DNA from: Paramacrobiotus metropolitanus
Taxonomy: Eukaryota > Tardigrada > Eutardigrada > Parachela > Macrobiotidae
DNA length: 13,967 bases
NCBI RefSeq assembly: GCF_019649055.1
Contig: NW_026570483.1
Coordinates: 64,001-77,967 of the forward strand
Direction of reading: 5' to 3'
Part shown: piece after piece, positions 1 to 9,304 of the stretch
Position numbering within the stretch: the first letter of the stretch is position 1
Layout of the letters: each line of letters starts with the position of its first letter
The notes under the pieces: generated by a model
What the model was told of the DNA's origin: nothing
The model's input: only the letters and a program-made list of their open reading frames with translations
The model's database searches: none
Made by a program: the position numbers and the translations under genes

Positions 1-371
1 TTCCCTGTGTTACTGTCACGGTCACGGTGAAGACCACTGCAACTACCGTGTTGTGCACCACAAATGCTTTAACATTGTACGAGGCGGTGTCTACTGAAGG
101 CGTTCCTTCTATAACCACCTACACACCGTTCGCGGGGCAATCCTGCATGGCGTTGTCTGAAAACATCATCACGGCCAGTACATCAGGAAATTCTCCATGT
201 TTCGACATTACTGTTACTGCAATTAAATTCGTGGGAATAGGCTGCACTTTGGCCGCCCAGACAACAGTCTACGGGACGGGCGTAACTACCAATGCTCAGA
301 ACAGTCCCAGTTATTCAAGTGGGGCTTTTGCATCAACCATTACAGCAGCCACGCCTCTTCAGTGTGCATAG
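1..371 (+). CDS. Thr/Cys-rich secreted-type protein, 3' end (copy 1, partial)
   Basis: The reading frame is open from base 3 to the TAG at 369-371, so the gene begins left of the window. The visible 122 residues are rich in Thr, Ser and Val, opening with alternating PCVTVTVTV and closing with PSYSSGA and a C-terminal CA. It aligns over its whole visible length with the C-terminal half of the gene at 7335-8622: PCVT, the block LTLYEA, TYTP, ITASTS, PC(F/Y)DITVTA, TT(V/I)YGTG and PSYSSGA match in order, and six cysteines are shared. Alternating Thr/Val suggests beta-strands, and the cysteines suggest disulfides in an extracellular protein; both are inferences. No known family is recognised. An in-frame GTG at 27 is not a real start, because the homology continues upstream of it. 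Confidence 0.72.
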   Translation, partial: PCVTVTVTVKTTATTVLCTTNALTLYEAVSTEGVPSITTYTPFAGQSCMALSENIITASTSGNSPCFDITVTAIKFVGIGCTLAAQTTVYGTGVTTNAQNSPSYSSGAFASTITAATPLQCA

Positions 372-462
372 CGTTAGCGGTGTATCGTGTGGCAGTGGAA
401 TGATTATGTTTAGCTCAGGGTTTTATCGAAAGATTGTCACATTTTAATTACTTTTTTTTGTC

Positions 463-468
463 AATAAA
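463..468 (+). terminator. Poly(A) signal of copy 1
   Basis: A canonical AATAAA lies about 92 nt past the stop codon. A T-run precedes it, and a TGT/GT-rich stretch follows within 40 nt. The surrounding 3' flank is recognisably related to the flank after the second copy (8623-8760), for example in the shared GATTGTCA and CTGTGCAG blocks. Confidence 0.55.
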
Positions 469-693
469 TGTACTGTGCAGAGTAGTTTGTAGGCGAAACG
501 CCTTGTGGTGATTATTAAAGTGCTGTCTCACTCGCTTAAAAAATTTCCAGTGCTGTACGTACTTTTCGAAGAACATCTATCTACTCGGTGCATCGTAGTG
601 CGAATAAAAGTCTGTCTAGAGAATAGCTCTATTCAGTTTCTTATTTAACAATAAGCCTGCGTAAATTTACCCTAATTAAGATGATGAAATTTT

Positions 694-850
694 AAACATT
701 AAAAAACAACCAAAATCGTTACTGTCCTTTGCAATCTTCGAACGTGCGTTTAGTGTACCTAAAACGCCAATCCCTCTGACTATCGCCAAACTTAAACGTT
801 GTCTCAAGAAGGCCGTAGATCGAGGTTTATTATGTAAAGGTACAGATTGA
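694..850 (+). pseudogene. Possible histone H1/H5 winged-helix remnant
   Basis: The frame from 698 to the TGA at 848-850 encodes about 50 residues rich in Lys. Its end, with IAKLKRCLKKAVDRGLL followed by CKG, resembles helix 3 and the first wing of the linker-histone globular domain: a hydrophobic residue, Lys/Arg-Leu-Lys, AV, a Gly-Leu turn, then KG. The glycine-rich GASGSF continuation typical of H1 is absent, because the frame stops at the start of a hairpin. There is no start codon. This may be a truncated fragment or a chance resemblance. Confidence 0.22.
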
Positions 851-879
851 ACGCTACAAACACGCAATCTGTACCTTTA
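835..879. repeat. Perfect 15-bp inverted repeat (hairpin)
   Basis: The left arm TAAAGGTACAGATTG (835-849) is exactly complementary to CAATCTGTACCTTTA (865-879) across a 15-nt spacer. It lies 5 nt upstream of the transposon remnant at 885. It may be the trace of another insertion or a structured RNA; its role is unknown. Confidence 0.75.
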
Positions 880-884
880 GATAT

Positions 885-1412
885 GGTTGTCATCGCACCC
901 TGATTTTGGAAGTGGGATGTGATGGGAATGTGAACGTGAAGTGATGGGATTGGTGGGATCGGTGTGATGAAAATAAAATGAATTTTGGTTAATAAATTAT
1001 ATATTCACATAACATATAAATGTAAAAAAACAGCTATCATAAGTGCAGATGAAAGCACACCAAGTAAGAAATGCATTATCAAGCAAATAAAATGTACTGT
1101 GGTGGAAACGACGTAGCGTACCGTATTGGCCTGAATGCTCAAGGTCTGGCTTATAAATTTTTCCCCTACAGCGGTCGGCTGATTTAAAAAGGAAGAAGAC
1201 TTTGTAGCGCGCAAAACTTGTGCGGCATAATTGACGCACAGTAAATTTTGTCACTAAAACACATATTTTTGGGCAACGGAAAATCATCCCATCACTTCCC
1301 AATCCCATCACTCATCACATCACATTATCACGGCCAAAATTCTTCGCCATGATGGGATTGTGAACAGGAAATCGGGGTGTTTGTGATAGCGTGTGATGAC
1401 GTGATGACAACC
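885..1412. mobile_element. Non-autonomous DNA transposon (MITE-like) remnant
   Basis: GGTTGTCATC (885-894) is inversely repeated as GATGACAACC (1403-1412). Inside each end are GATGGGA/GTGATG-rich subterminal blocks in opposite orientation: about 910-970 on the + strand, and about 1283-1330 plus 1350-1405 largely as their complement. The middle (about 975-1280) is AT-rich with no credible coding sequence. No clear target-site duplication is visible, so the exact ends and superfamily are uncertain. It has no transposase and would depend on one supplied elsewhere. Confidence 0.6.
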
Positions 1413-2988
1413 CTACCTGAGGCTTTACAGACCATGAAGACGGCGTTGCGCGTCGTGGTATAAAGTTAGCCATTTAGGCATGCCGCATAACAGTTTGTAT
1501 GTTTCCACTTTCCCTTCATCCGTAAACACTTGCGGACCGGATAAAACCGGCTGAACCGCCCGCCGAAAATTTTGCTAACCATGCTTTTTTTCTTTTTTCA
1601 AAAACTCAATACATTTCGGAAGGTTTTTCTCGAGTACATATCTGGAACCGAACGGAGACGTTCTCAGCCGCTTTTTTGCATGTTGTGCTACGGAGTAGTG
1701 TACGGGAAAACAGCACACTGGGAAGTGTGTAAATTGCCCATAAAATGCAGGACCGACACGCTGTTTGTGTAGTGGTTTCGCATACGCACCGGTTTTCCTT
1801 CTGAAATTTGACAAGGATATTATTGCACCACCTTGTAAACAAATGAATTCCAAGGACTTCCGGTGCGTGACCCAGATAGACCGGCCCGGTATGTCAGCGC
1901 GATGTGGATTACTTTTTGAAAGTTCTTGAGAATTCTGAACTATTGGCTATCGATATTTCGTTCCAAAAAGCAGGATAAACATTGGTTGGAAAATAAAAAA
2001 GATTGTAATAAGCACTTTTCGAAGAGAATTTGCTCCGCGTAGTAAGTACGGATAAAAGCCCGCTCACAATCTGTTGCGTTAAACGGTAAAAGTACTATTG
2101 TAATTGGCAAAAAGCCGATGTTAAAAACAGTAAGAACGATGGCTTCTACACTACGCTTTTTGGTAACTGCAGTTATAAAGTGACGCTTTGATTTTACTAA
2201 GGTAAAGAAAATTTTATATAAAATGACTTTACTGTACTCGCATTCAGTTCGAGGCCATTAGAGATTAGTAACAACTACCGCCACGAAACTGGGAGATCGG
2301 TTGCCCTGCAACAGCAAACACCATGCACTTTACACTATTTAGTAGTCTTATAACAGCATATACCGCAATACCGGTACCACCGGAATTATGCCGCAATAGA
2401 ACTTTTAGCGGAATCGCATGTTAACAAAAAAATAGAGCGAATGCTGCTTTGTGTGATCACATCCTGGTTCGTTGGCAAATTTGTGGCCATTCATTTCATG
2501 CCCGAGAGTTTGCCACAGAGTTCATAGGGGTGCAACATGTTTTTTCGCTTACAAGTTCGGTGTATCAGTTTCGTGTGGGCTGTGCATGTGAACGTTCACT
2601 AGCAGTTCTATACATCAATAGCCTATTTCAGATTGCATACGGTAGAGGCTCCGTACATCGAATCGCACGGCGTCAGATAAGCAGTACGTTGGCAGGATGA
2701 AAACTGCTTCAGATCTTTGTGCGGTTACACTTTGGTCACGTACAGCAACGAAAAAATTAATCGAGTCGAGTGCGCGCGAGGACGTGACCACCCTGCTAAC
2801 GGTCGGCGGTCTGAGTGCTCAAAAAAGATCCACGGGTAGCATACGCTGGCCTACCATTCACTCATGTGTTTGAGCCGTTGCAAGCATCCGCGTAAGGCAG
2901 ATAGTTTTTACGCGTCACCGCACGACGCTAGGTTACAGCTGCTAACGTCGCGAACGGACGTAAAACAACCCGCAACCGAAGGTTCCAC
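1413..2988. other. Intergenic DNA, no supported gene
   Basis: Only short, biased open frames without recognisable motifs are present. A stretch around 2007-2055 (a CACTTTTCGAAGA core followed by GATAAAAG) resembles the 3' flank of copy 1 at 560-615, so it may be an old duplicate of that flank. The stretch directly before 2989 presumably holds the promoter and 5' UTR of the SMYD-like gene, but no TATA box is obvious. Confidence 0.5.
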
Positions 2989-5726
2989 ATGGAACCGGAG
3001 CCGAATGGAGCACAAACCGTGCAATCTGAAATAGGCTAATACATTCAGTTATTCGTTCTCGGCATTTGGTTGTATCAGCGTACTGCGAGTGTTGCTGACA
3101 AAGGCATCATGAGTAAAAAACTTTCTCAGGGCAAAACGGTGGCCGCGGGCGACGTTATCGTTGAACGGGATCCCTGGGTGTGGGCCTTTCAGTGGGACCG
3201 TTATGAAACACTGTGCGCCGGTTGTTGTCTTCCATTATCCTACCGAAAGGAAACTCTGGAGATATGCAGCGGATGCCGACTTCATCGCTACTGCAACGAA
3301 CGGTGCCAGGTATGTTAGTTCGCCATCAATGACTAATTTTCACGTGTTGGTATCCTGCCGGTTGGGCTTTGTTGTTCGGCTGACTATTCTTACTTTTCAC
3401 TGCAGAATCGTGACTGGAAACTAGAGCACAAATTCGAGTGCACTCTGTTGAAGCGCATCCGGGATTATCGCGATCACGTGGCGAACCAACCCGAGCTGGA
3501 TCAGCAGTGCAGAGCGCTGGAGAAAGACAGTCTACCAAAGGAAATAAATGCATCACCGTTTGCTCTGGCTACCGTTCTCAGCCTGAAAATCTGCAACAAG
3601 ATTCAGGTTCATACTGGACGAACAGGATTACATGAATTGATTGTAGTTACCCTTTATCACTTGTCCATACTTTTGCAGAAATCCATTACGAACCATGTTC
3701 CCGGCATGGAGAGCAAACGATCCGCCAAGGACATCGTCCAGATGTTGGAACCTTTAGCGCACTGCGTGGACCGCCACAGGGAGAGAATCGCACAGTAAGT
3801 TGTCTACGGTGGCGCCATCTAAGCGAAGGTCTTATGTTATCTTATCAAACCATTGTGTTTTTTCTGCTTTCCGTGTATTTGAACCAGCCTTTTTCTTCTC
3901 TGCTTTTGTTTCTGCTTTAAGGAAGCCTTTATGGAAGAATGTTTTAATATGTACAATATTGTTTATTGGGCAATAACCACCATAACAACAGAAGTGCATT
4001 AAACATTAAACATTAAAAAAAACAACCAAAATCTCTATCCGCCCGCGGGTTAAAAGGCAACGTACAATAGCTTAATTGTAAATAACTTAAATGTACAATA
4101 GCTCAATTGTAGAATAACTTCGATTATTCTTTTTTTCGCCAAGTATTTATTTAACGAAAAACCAATTCATGCATGTGGTGTTTAAACCGGCATCCTAAGA
4201 GTGGAATCAAACATCCTAAGAGTGGCAGGCATCCAGCCAGCATCCTACCTGCATCCTAAGAGTGGCAGGTTTCTCACTCACATGATCCGCTGAATATATT
4301 CCTGTTCCAGCAGGAAATAACCAACAGAATATAACCATATCCTAAACTGTAGGTTTGTTCGCACCGATGTCTTCAGAGGTCTTCTGTCTGCGGCGTTTCC
4401 CAGAGCCGCCGATCGACCGGTAGAGAGCGATTTGGTTGACATTCAGCTGCGAGTCACCTTGAACACGGGTACCATTTTGGACTACACAAGCATGCACGGT
4501 CCCCAGAACAACGGCAGTGCGATATTTATCGATTGTCGAAGGAGTGATTCAACGCTAGCTTGTACAGATCATAATGCCCAACTGACCTTTCCCGGAAAAA
4601 CTTTGCGTTTGGTGGCCATGGAGGACATTCCCAGCTTCCAAGGGATAATCGATGTACGGCTCGTTACTGACGTCTCCGTGGTTTCTATTCTGTAACGATG
4701 ATCTGCCTGCGCCAAAACTCTAATAGTATTACGTATCTTACAGACTCGCTGGTTGGATGCAGGTAGCATATCCGTAATGTTCCTTCCAACGAAACAGCGG
4801 CGTGAATACTTTCAACGGAAATACGGGCGCATTTGTGCTTGCCGTAAATGCACACCGGAATACGTAAGTAATCGAGATACAATTTTGTTGCGGTTTCGCA
4901 GTTCTGCATTTTTGTATGTTATAGAACAGTAATTTATTAAAAAAACCACGATAGTGAGACAAACGTTTGGGTTTTAAATAATGTGAGTGTGTCCGCAGGA
5001 TGCTGACATCAATCCATTAAAATGCATATCTCAAGGATGTCAGGAACGCATACCGAGCGACGAGCGCGCTCTTCTTCCCTGCGCACGATGCGGTGCCGTC
5101 AATGAAGTTCAGCTGCTATCGCTGCGGCGTTTTGTAGATAAGCACCAAAACGTTTTCCAGTTGTGCCTCAACAAACACCTGGCGTGTGGTGCCGACGCCA
5201 CGGGGAAACGCTTTCTTGTCGGTAACAAGGTGGCGCTCCTCGAGGAGCTCAACACTCTGGACATCTTGCAGCCGGAAGCGCATCTCCGCTTCTTCTGTGC
5301 ATGGGAGACTACCGACGTGTGTGAAGCGCAGCAACGATTCGTCGAAGCCTGGGCGCTATATCAGGACTGCATGCTGTGTACCCGGTATGTGTATCTAGAA
5401 CATCCATGTTAAAAAACGGTAGCATTACATTACGGTAGCATCGTTTTTGGTCTTGTAGCATATTCTTTCCGAAATATCATATTTTCCGAGCGCATTTCCT
5501 GGCTATTACCGGCGATTTCGCCATCAAGTGGGCCGAAGTCTTAGCCAAAGCGAATCCTGCTCCGAACGATGTTATCGTTGATGTTCTGGGATCTGGAATC
5601 CGATATTTTAAGGAAGCAGCTGAAATTTATGCGAACCTGTTCGGTCGGGTGTGCGAATTCGCCATTCTCTTGCAGATTCATATTCGCAAGGCTAACGATA
5701 TGCTCCGAGCAGCGAAATGTGGCTAA
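2989..5726 (+). CDS. SMYD-like protein (MYND zinc finger plus altered SET domain), spliced
   Basis: Predicted exons are 2989-3018, 3079-3309, 3406-3606, 3679-3794, 4353-4671, 4744-4863, 4999-5384 and 5459-5726, all phase-compatible, giving about 556 residues (typical SMYD proteins are about 430-550). The MYND finger is complete at about residues 56-99: C56, C59, C73, C76, C82, C86, H95, C99, the last two after a 96-nt intron. The SET-like part follows; the usual NHSCDPNA motif reads LACTDHNA (261-268), and the usual GEE-x-SY region reads QGIIDVRLVTD. The post-SET CACRKC (330-335), a Cys-pair segment (LPCARCGA) and a helical C-terminal region are present. SMYD proteins normally methylate lysines using S-adenosylmethionine; this one probably cannot, but could still bind partners through MYND. 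Least certain are exon 1 (weak GTGCAA donor; a second in-frame ATG is at 3109) and the exon end at 4671 (4653 is the alternative). Confidence 0.75.
3607..3678 (+). other. Probable 72-nt intron that stays in frame if retained
   Basis: The segment starts with GT after ...AAGATTCAG and ends with a pyrimidine-rich CTTTTGCAG. It is 72 nt long, a multiple of three, with no stop in the gene frame. Removal joins ICNKIQ to KSITNH; retention adds 24 mostly hydrophobic residues. The donor GTTCAT is weak, so retention or alternative splicing is possible. Confidence 0.5.
4008..4033. repeat. Copy of a sequence also present at 694-717
   Basis: AAACATT, an A-run, then CAACCAAAATC occurs here (A8) and at 694-717 (A6). 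Here it follows two further CATTAAA units, giving a small CATTAAA run. It lies in the 558-nt intron of the SMYD-like gene and could mark the tail of a retroposed sequence. Confidence 0.5.
4062..4120. repeat. Two-unit 31-bp tandem repeat
   Basis: GTACAATAGCT-Y-AATTGTA followed by AATAACTT occurs at 4062-4088 and 4093-4120. Each unit is itself dyad-symmetric (TACAAT...ATTGTA), so it can fold into a short hairpin. It is inside the long intron. Confidence 0.65.
4191..4269. repeat. Degenerate CATCCTAAGAGTGG minisatellite
   Basis: CATCCTAAGAGTGG occurs three times (starting 4191, 4212 and 4252), twice extended by CAGG, with partial CATCC copies between. It is intronic and ends about 80 nt before the predicted acceptor at 4352. 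Confidence 0.7.
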
Positions 5727-6441
5727 GCATTTTAACACACTAACTCATGTTTTTCATGGCAGTGAAAGCTTTAATTATTGCAGTGTGCTGAAAACTACCA
5801 TTCGAGGTCAGATTGTCGGTGTAACCTCTTACTAGATTTTAGAAATTTTGTCGAAGGGGAAAATTCGTTGCATCAATCGTGCTAGTTTCTGTAAACTCTT
5901 TTAGCCCATAGCTTGCGGTCATTTTTGTCTGTAGACTGTAGATAATAATTGTATTTTTTTAAAGAGCGACAGTCAGTTTTACTGAGGCACATTTGTGTGT
6001 GACGAGTACATACTACTAATACCACAAATAACGGTGGTAACGAAAAGCTAAGATTTATTGCGATATTTTAGCCAATTTATGTACTAACACAGTATGTGAC
6101 GATAAAAAGGCAGAAAGCTGTCTCCCCAAATTTGTTCAAGCAGAATATTTCAATTTTGTTCAAGCAACTACTATAGAATTTCATAACTGCTTGATAGCCA
6201 ACGATGGAAAGCTTGCACGCGCAGGCAAATAAGAGCAGCGGCACGGTAGGGTAGCACGACCGGCCCTCCCGCCGGAACTATTCCAGCACGGCGAGCATGA
6301 TCGTTATTCAAGAAAGTGCGTTAGCGACTAGCTATGCGCTCTTTCCGTTTCGCTGATTTTGTTCGAACCAGTCTTGTCCTTAAGCATGTGTTTTCACCCA
6401 TTAAACCTTTAATGTCCTCAGTCCTGTTACTCAGACAGTCT

Positions 6442-6472
6442 ATGGCTGCACACCCACACCATGTGCAGCCAT
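6442..6472. repeat. Perfect 11-bp hairpin
   Basis: ATGGCTGCACA (6442-6452) is exactly complementary to TGTGCAGCCAT (6462-6472), with a 9-nt loop CCCACACCA. Its function is unknown. No T-run follows, and it is not a tRNA. Confidence 0.65.
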
Positions 6473-6661
6473 GTCGCATAATTCCGGAAGGGTGGGTGAA
6501 GAGGTGTTTAATATACAGTGTACCGTTGTAGGCGTATGTACCGGCGATATATTTGCAGCTTTCGGAGTGTGGATGTCAAATGGTAATCTAATCTTCTCGT
6601 AATGCTACCGGTAACCGTTAAGCGCCATTTCGGCAAAAGAAGAGCTGGAGTCCGCAGCAAA

Positions 6662-6714
6662 CCAATCAGCCTACCCCGGGTCGTTACCGTACTGCAGTTA
6701 CTAGTACTTATATA
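6662..6714 (+). promoter_or_regulatory. CCAAT/TATA core-promoter candidate
   Basis: CCAAT at 6662-6666 precedes TATATA at 6709-6714 by about 43 bp, close to the usual spacing of such elements in animal promoters. It lies about 620 bp before the ATG of the secreted-protein gene, so it may serve that gene through a long or spliced leader, or something unrecognised. Confidence 0.3.
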
Positions 6715-7334
6715 GGAAGAGCCTTAAAGATAATAGTAACCGGGCTCTTTAAACAGTGCCCTTTTGAACGAACAGGCGCAACCGTGCCGGTATTTAGAGT
6801 AATCGTACTGGTACATTCACAGTTTCACACAAGCAGTATGTATGAAACGTGTTCCTTGCGACACTGTTTTGACTCCTTGATCGAAATCCCACGAGCGATG
6901 CACCTCACAATCAGAAAACATACAAAGCATATTGAGTACTGTGATATGAGTACTGCTCATGTCCTAGTTTGCTTTGCGAACAAACGGCTAATAAACAACC
7001 CAAAAGGATAAAGTTCTCCATTGTTTACCATGTGCGTTGTTCCGTTTTGGCTTTTTTGTGCAGTTTTCCATTGTGCTAGCGCCTGTTAAGAATGCCACTG
7101 CGCCCCTTTTCCCGTCCGCTGACCAAGAATTAAAAGTTGGAGAAACGCTATATTCAGGCCTTATGTGATCTTTGCATATGCAGAATGCAGATATGTTCCA
7201 TTCATCCTTTCTAATGGCCAGTCGATAATAATGCGGTTCGGCTGACTGACTGCACTATTACCGCGTTTTTCCTCAGATTCCAACAACTTATTAAATGTAA
7301 CCCTGTAGTTCTGCTTATTGTTAGGTACTGAAAA

Positions 7335-8622
7335 ATGATCCTTGCTGCGAACTTAACAACTGTGGTGGTGTACTTGTTTTTGGTAAGTTATTTGACGCTC
7401 TAGAGTACGCTAAGTACCTAAGAATTACGTACAACACGTGCCATTCAGGCATGTTGCATGTACATAATTTAAATCGCTATGAAAAGTCATTATACCTCGT
7501 AGCTTCCAGCTGTAACGGATTCAACACAACATTTAATTTTTATTGCTTCCATTCTGTGCTGTATGGGCGGCATGCGAAAAAATGCAGATGTTAAATATTA
7601 TTGGCAAAACTATCCCGTAACTTTCCTAAAGTTCTTGCTTTCCGACATTAGGATTCTTTTTTAACCATAATATCTTGGGGTTTTAATTTTTCTCTAGATT
7701 TCAAACGGTTTATATTAATTTTAAATTAACTCTACACAAATTAATTGGCATTGCTACTGCACATGTAAATACCTTAACATGAAATCATAAACACACTCAA
7801 AAGTTCCATAAATTTTTTTTCAAGTGGAATACGCTTTCTTTATTGCACGTACTTACTAGCACTACCGCTTGGGAGCAATACTTACTGCCTACCAATCATG
7901 AGCTTATCTTCCAGAGGATGGTGAAAGCGTACCGCGGAGAACCGGATGCGTACTACATCCAGCCAAGTCTGCAGCTGAACGACGGTCGGGTCATTCCAGT
8001 CTATAGCCCGAACCCGCAGTTTATCCGCAGTCCTCCAAAGATTCCACAGAACGTTCCCTACGTCCTACCATACGAGGACAGCCCCGGAGCCGGATACGGT
8101 CCAGTCCGCTGGAAAGGGCAGCATGAAGGCGTCTCAGGATCCACGACCATCCGGCCCAGCCCCACAACGCTACCGAGTGTCTGCAGTGCCAGCACGCTGG
8201 TGTCCACCCGTACCGTTCGTACGTGTTCGAGAGCAAGCAGTACCGCCATTCCTTGTGTTACTGCAACGATCACAGTAACGTACACTGCAACTTCCGTAAT
8301 TTGCGCCATAAATAGTCTGACGCTGTACGAAGCGTTCTCCACCGAGTATGGAAGTCCTCGTATATTCACATATACTCCGGTGGCGCGGCCCTTGTGCATG
8401 GAAGTGCCTCCCAATACCATCACGGCCAGTACATCAGCCAGTTCGCCATGTTACGACATTACTGTAACTGCAACTACAACCATGGAGGTGACCTGCGCCA
8501 TGACCGGCCAAACAACAATCTACGGGACGGGCATAACTACTGACGCTCAGCATACTCCCAGTTATTCAAGCGGGGCTGTTGAATCAACCACATCAGCAGT
8601 GGTGGGTGTTACTTGTGCATAG
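7335..8622 (+). CDS. Secreted Thr/Cys-rich protein (copy 2), two exons
   Basis: Exon 1 (7335-7382) encodes MILAANLTTVVVYLFL and ends at a strong GTAAGT donor. Exon 2 starts at 7825 after a T-rich TTTTTTTTCAAG acceptor; both are phase 0, giving about 281 residues with stop TAG. The join WNTLSLLHV extends the hydrophobic stretch, so the first ~28 residues look like a signal peptide, probably cut near a small residue before WEQ. Next comes a Pro/Tyr-rich stretch (IPVYSPNPQF, PYVLPYEDSP), then a Thr/Ser/Cys-rich domain ending in CA that matches the copy at 1-371, with six shared cysteines. The likely location is extracellular or membrane-associated. No known family is recognised. If the intron prediction were wrong, the first in-frame ATG would be 7918, leaving no signal peptide. 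Confidence 0.7.
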
Positions 8623-8890
8623 CCGCTAGCGGCGTTCCGAATGGGCAACGTGCTGATTATTTATTTTTCGGTTTATCAAGAGAGATTGTCAAATTGGTAC
8701 CTGTATTGTTTTGTGTTACTGATTGCACTGTGCAGTTTTGAGCGAAACGTTTGAAAATTTGTTAACTCAGTAGATTAAAACGAACGTGAGCGCAAAGAGC
8801 TCTACTGTACTGATTCGTTGTAACAATCCAGTGGTATGTACATTCGGAAGAAATTTCCTCGGACATCTCGGTGTATTGCAGTAACGGTTC
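8623..8890 (+). repeat. 3' flank homologous to the flank of copy 1
   Basis: After the stop, blocks match the flank of the first copy in order: GCTAGCGG versus GTTAGCGG, TGATTAT, a TTTATC..GAGATTGTCA block, ACTGTGCAG, GCGAAACG, and then a TCGG(A)AGAA...TCGGTG block (8847-8876 versus 567-592). The duplication therefore reached at least 220 bp past the coding region. An ATTAAA at 8774-8779 is a weak poly(A) signal; the AATAAA of copy 1 is not conserved. Confidence 0.55.
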
Positions 8891-9084
8891 AAACCCGTCC
8901 ACAAGTAGTTTCGTAAAGGTTCAAATGTGTACGAGTATCATGCCTTGGACTTTTTTGCTTGTCTGCCAGTACTTATTAATATCGGCAAATATTACCGGTT
9001 TTACCTTTACCGGCTTCTAAAGTTCATGCACGCATAATGTTTTACGAATAACACTTTTAGATCACGAAGTATTTTGTTACATAA

Positions 9085-9245
9085 TATGAACAGGAGGGGG
9101 GAATAGCCGCAAGGAGGTGTAAAAGGTGGTGGCAATATCCAATGGTGGTGCAGAAGTAATTTAAAAAAAAGGGGTGCGAATAGTTAAAAAGGGGTGGAAG
9201 AATGTGAGAACCGAGAAAGGAGGGGCCAGGGTGGTGCGAATAGCC
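9085..9245. repeat. Purine-rich, strand-asymmetric tract
   Basis: The + strand is strongly G/A-rich, with GGGG and AAAA runs. A GCGAATAG motif recurs after GGGGT (about 9170) and GGTG (about 9234), with a related GGAATAGCC near 9101. No coding frame is credible. Such tracts can form triplex or G-rich structures. Confidence 0.5.
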
Positions 9246-9304
9246 ATTTGCTAAATAAAACCGGATGAAAATTCTTGTTTGTCAGTGTGTACCTTTAAAT
9301 ACAG

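Larger units (their letters stand above)
5727..7334. other. Intergenic region, no supported gene
   Basis: It contains the 3' flank of the SMYD-like gene, with no clean AATAAA close to the stop. A CACTAAC-like branch site and TTTTTCATGGCAG (about 5738-5762) could allow an alternative last exon. Beyond this lie a hairpin and a promoter candidate, listed separately. Short open frames here show no recognisable motif. Confidence 0.5.

Noticed and set aside
997-1311. 104-residue minus-strand frame inside the inverted-repeat element
   Set aside because: No start context, motif or transposase feature; the composition fits AT-rich filler of a non-autonomous element.
1575-1853. 92-residue minus-strand frame
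   Set aside because: No recognisable domain, and a competing frame overlaps it on the same strand; its length is unremarkable for chance.
2449-2700. 83-residue frame MCDHILVRW...
   Set aside because: It needs a non-ATG start, has no motif, and no splice signals link it convincingly to the SMYD gene.
5569-5835. 88-residue + frame MLSLMFWDLESDIL...
   Set aside because: It overlaps the last SMYD exon in a different frame; the SMYD frame is supported by the paralogous fragment at 9305-9427.
8880-8905. GGTTCAAACCC, similar to a tRNA B box/T-loop
   Set aside because: No matching acceptor stem, D-arm or anticodon arm can be drawn in the preceding 60 nt.
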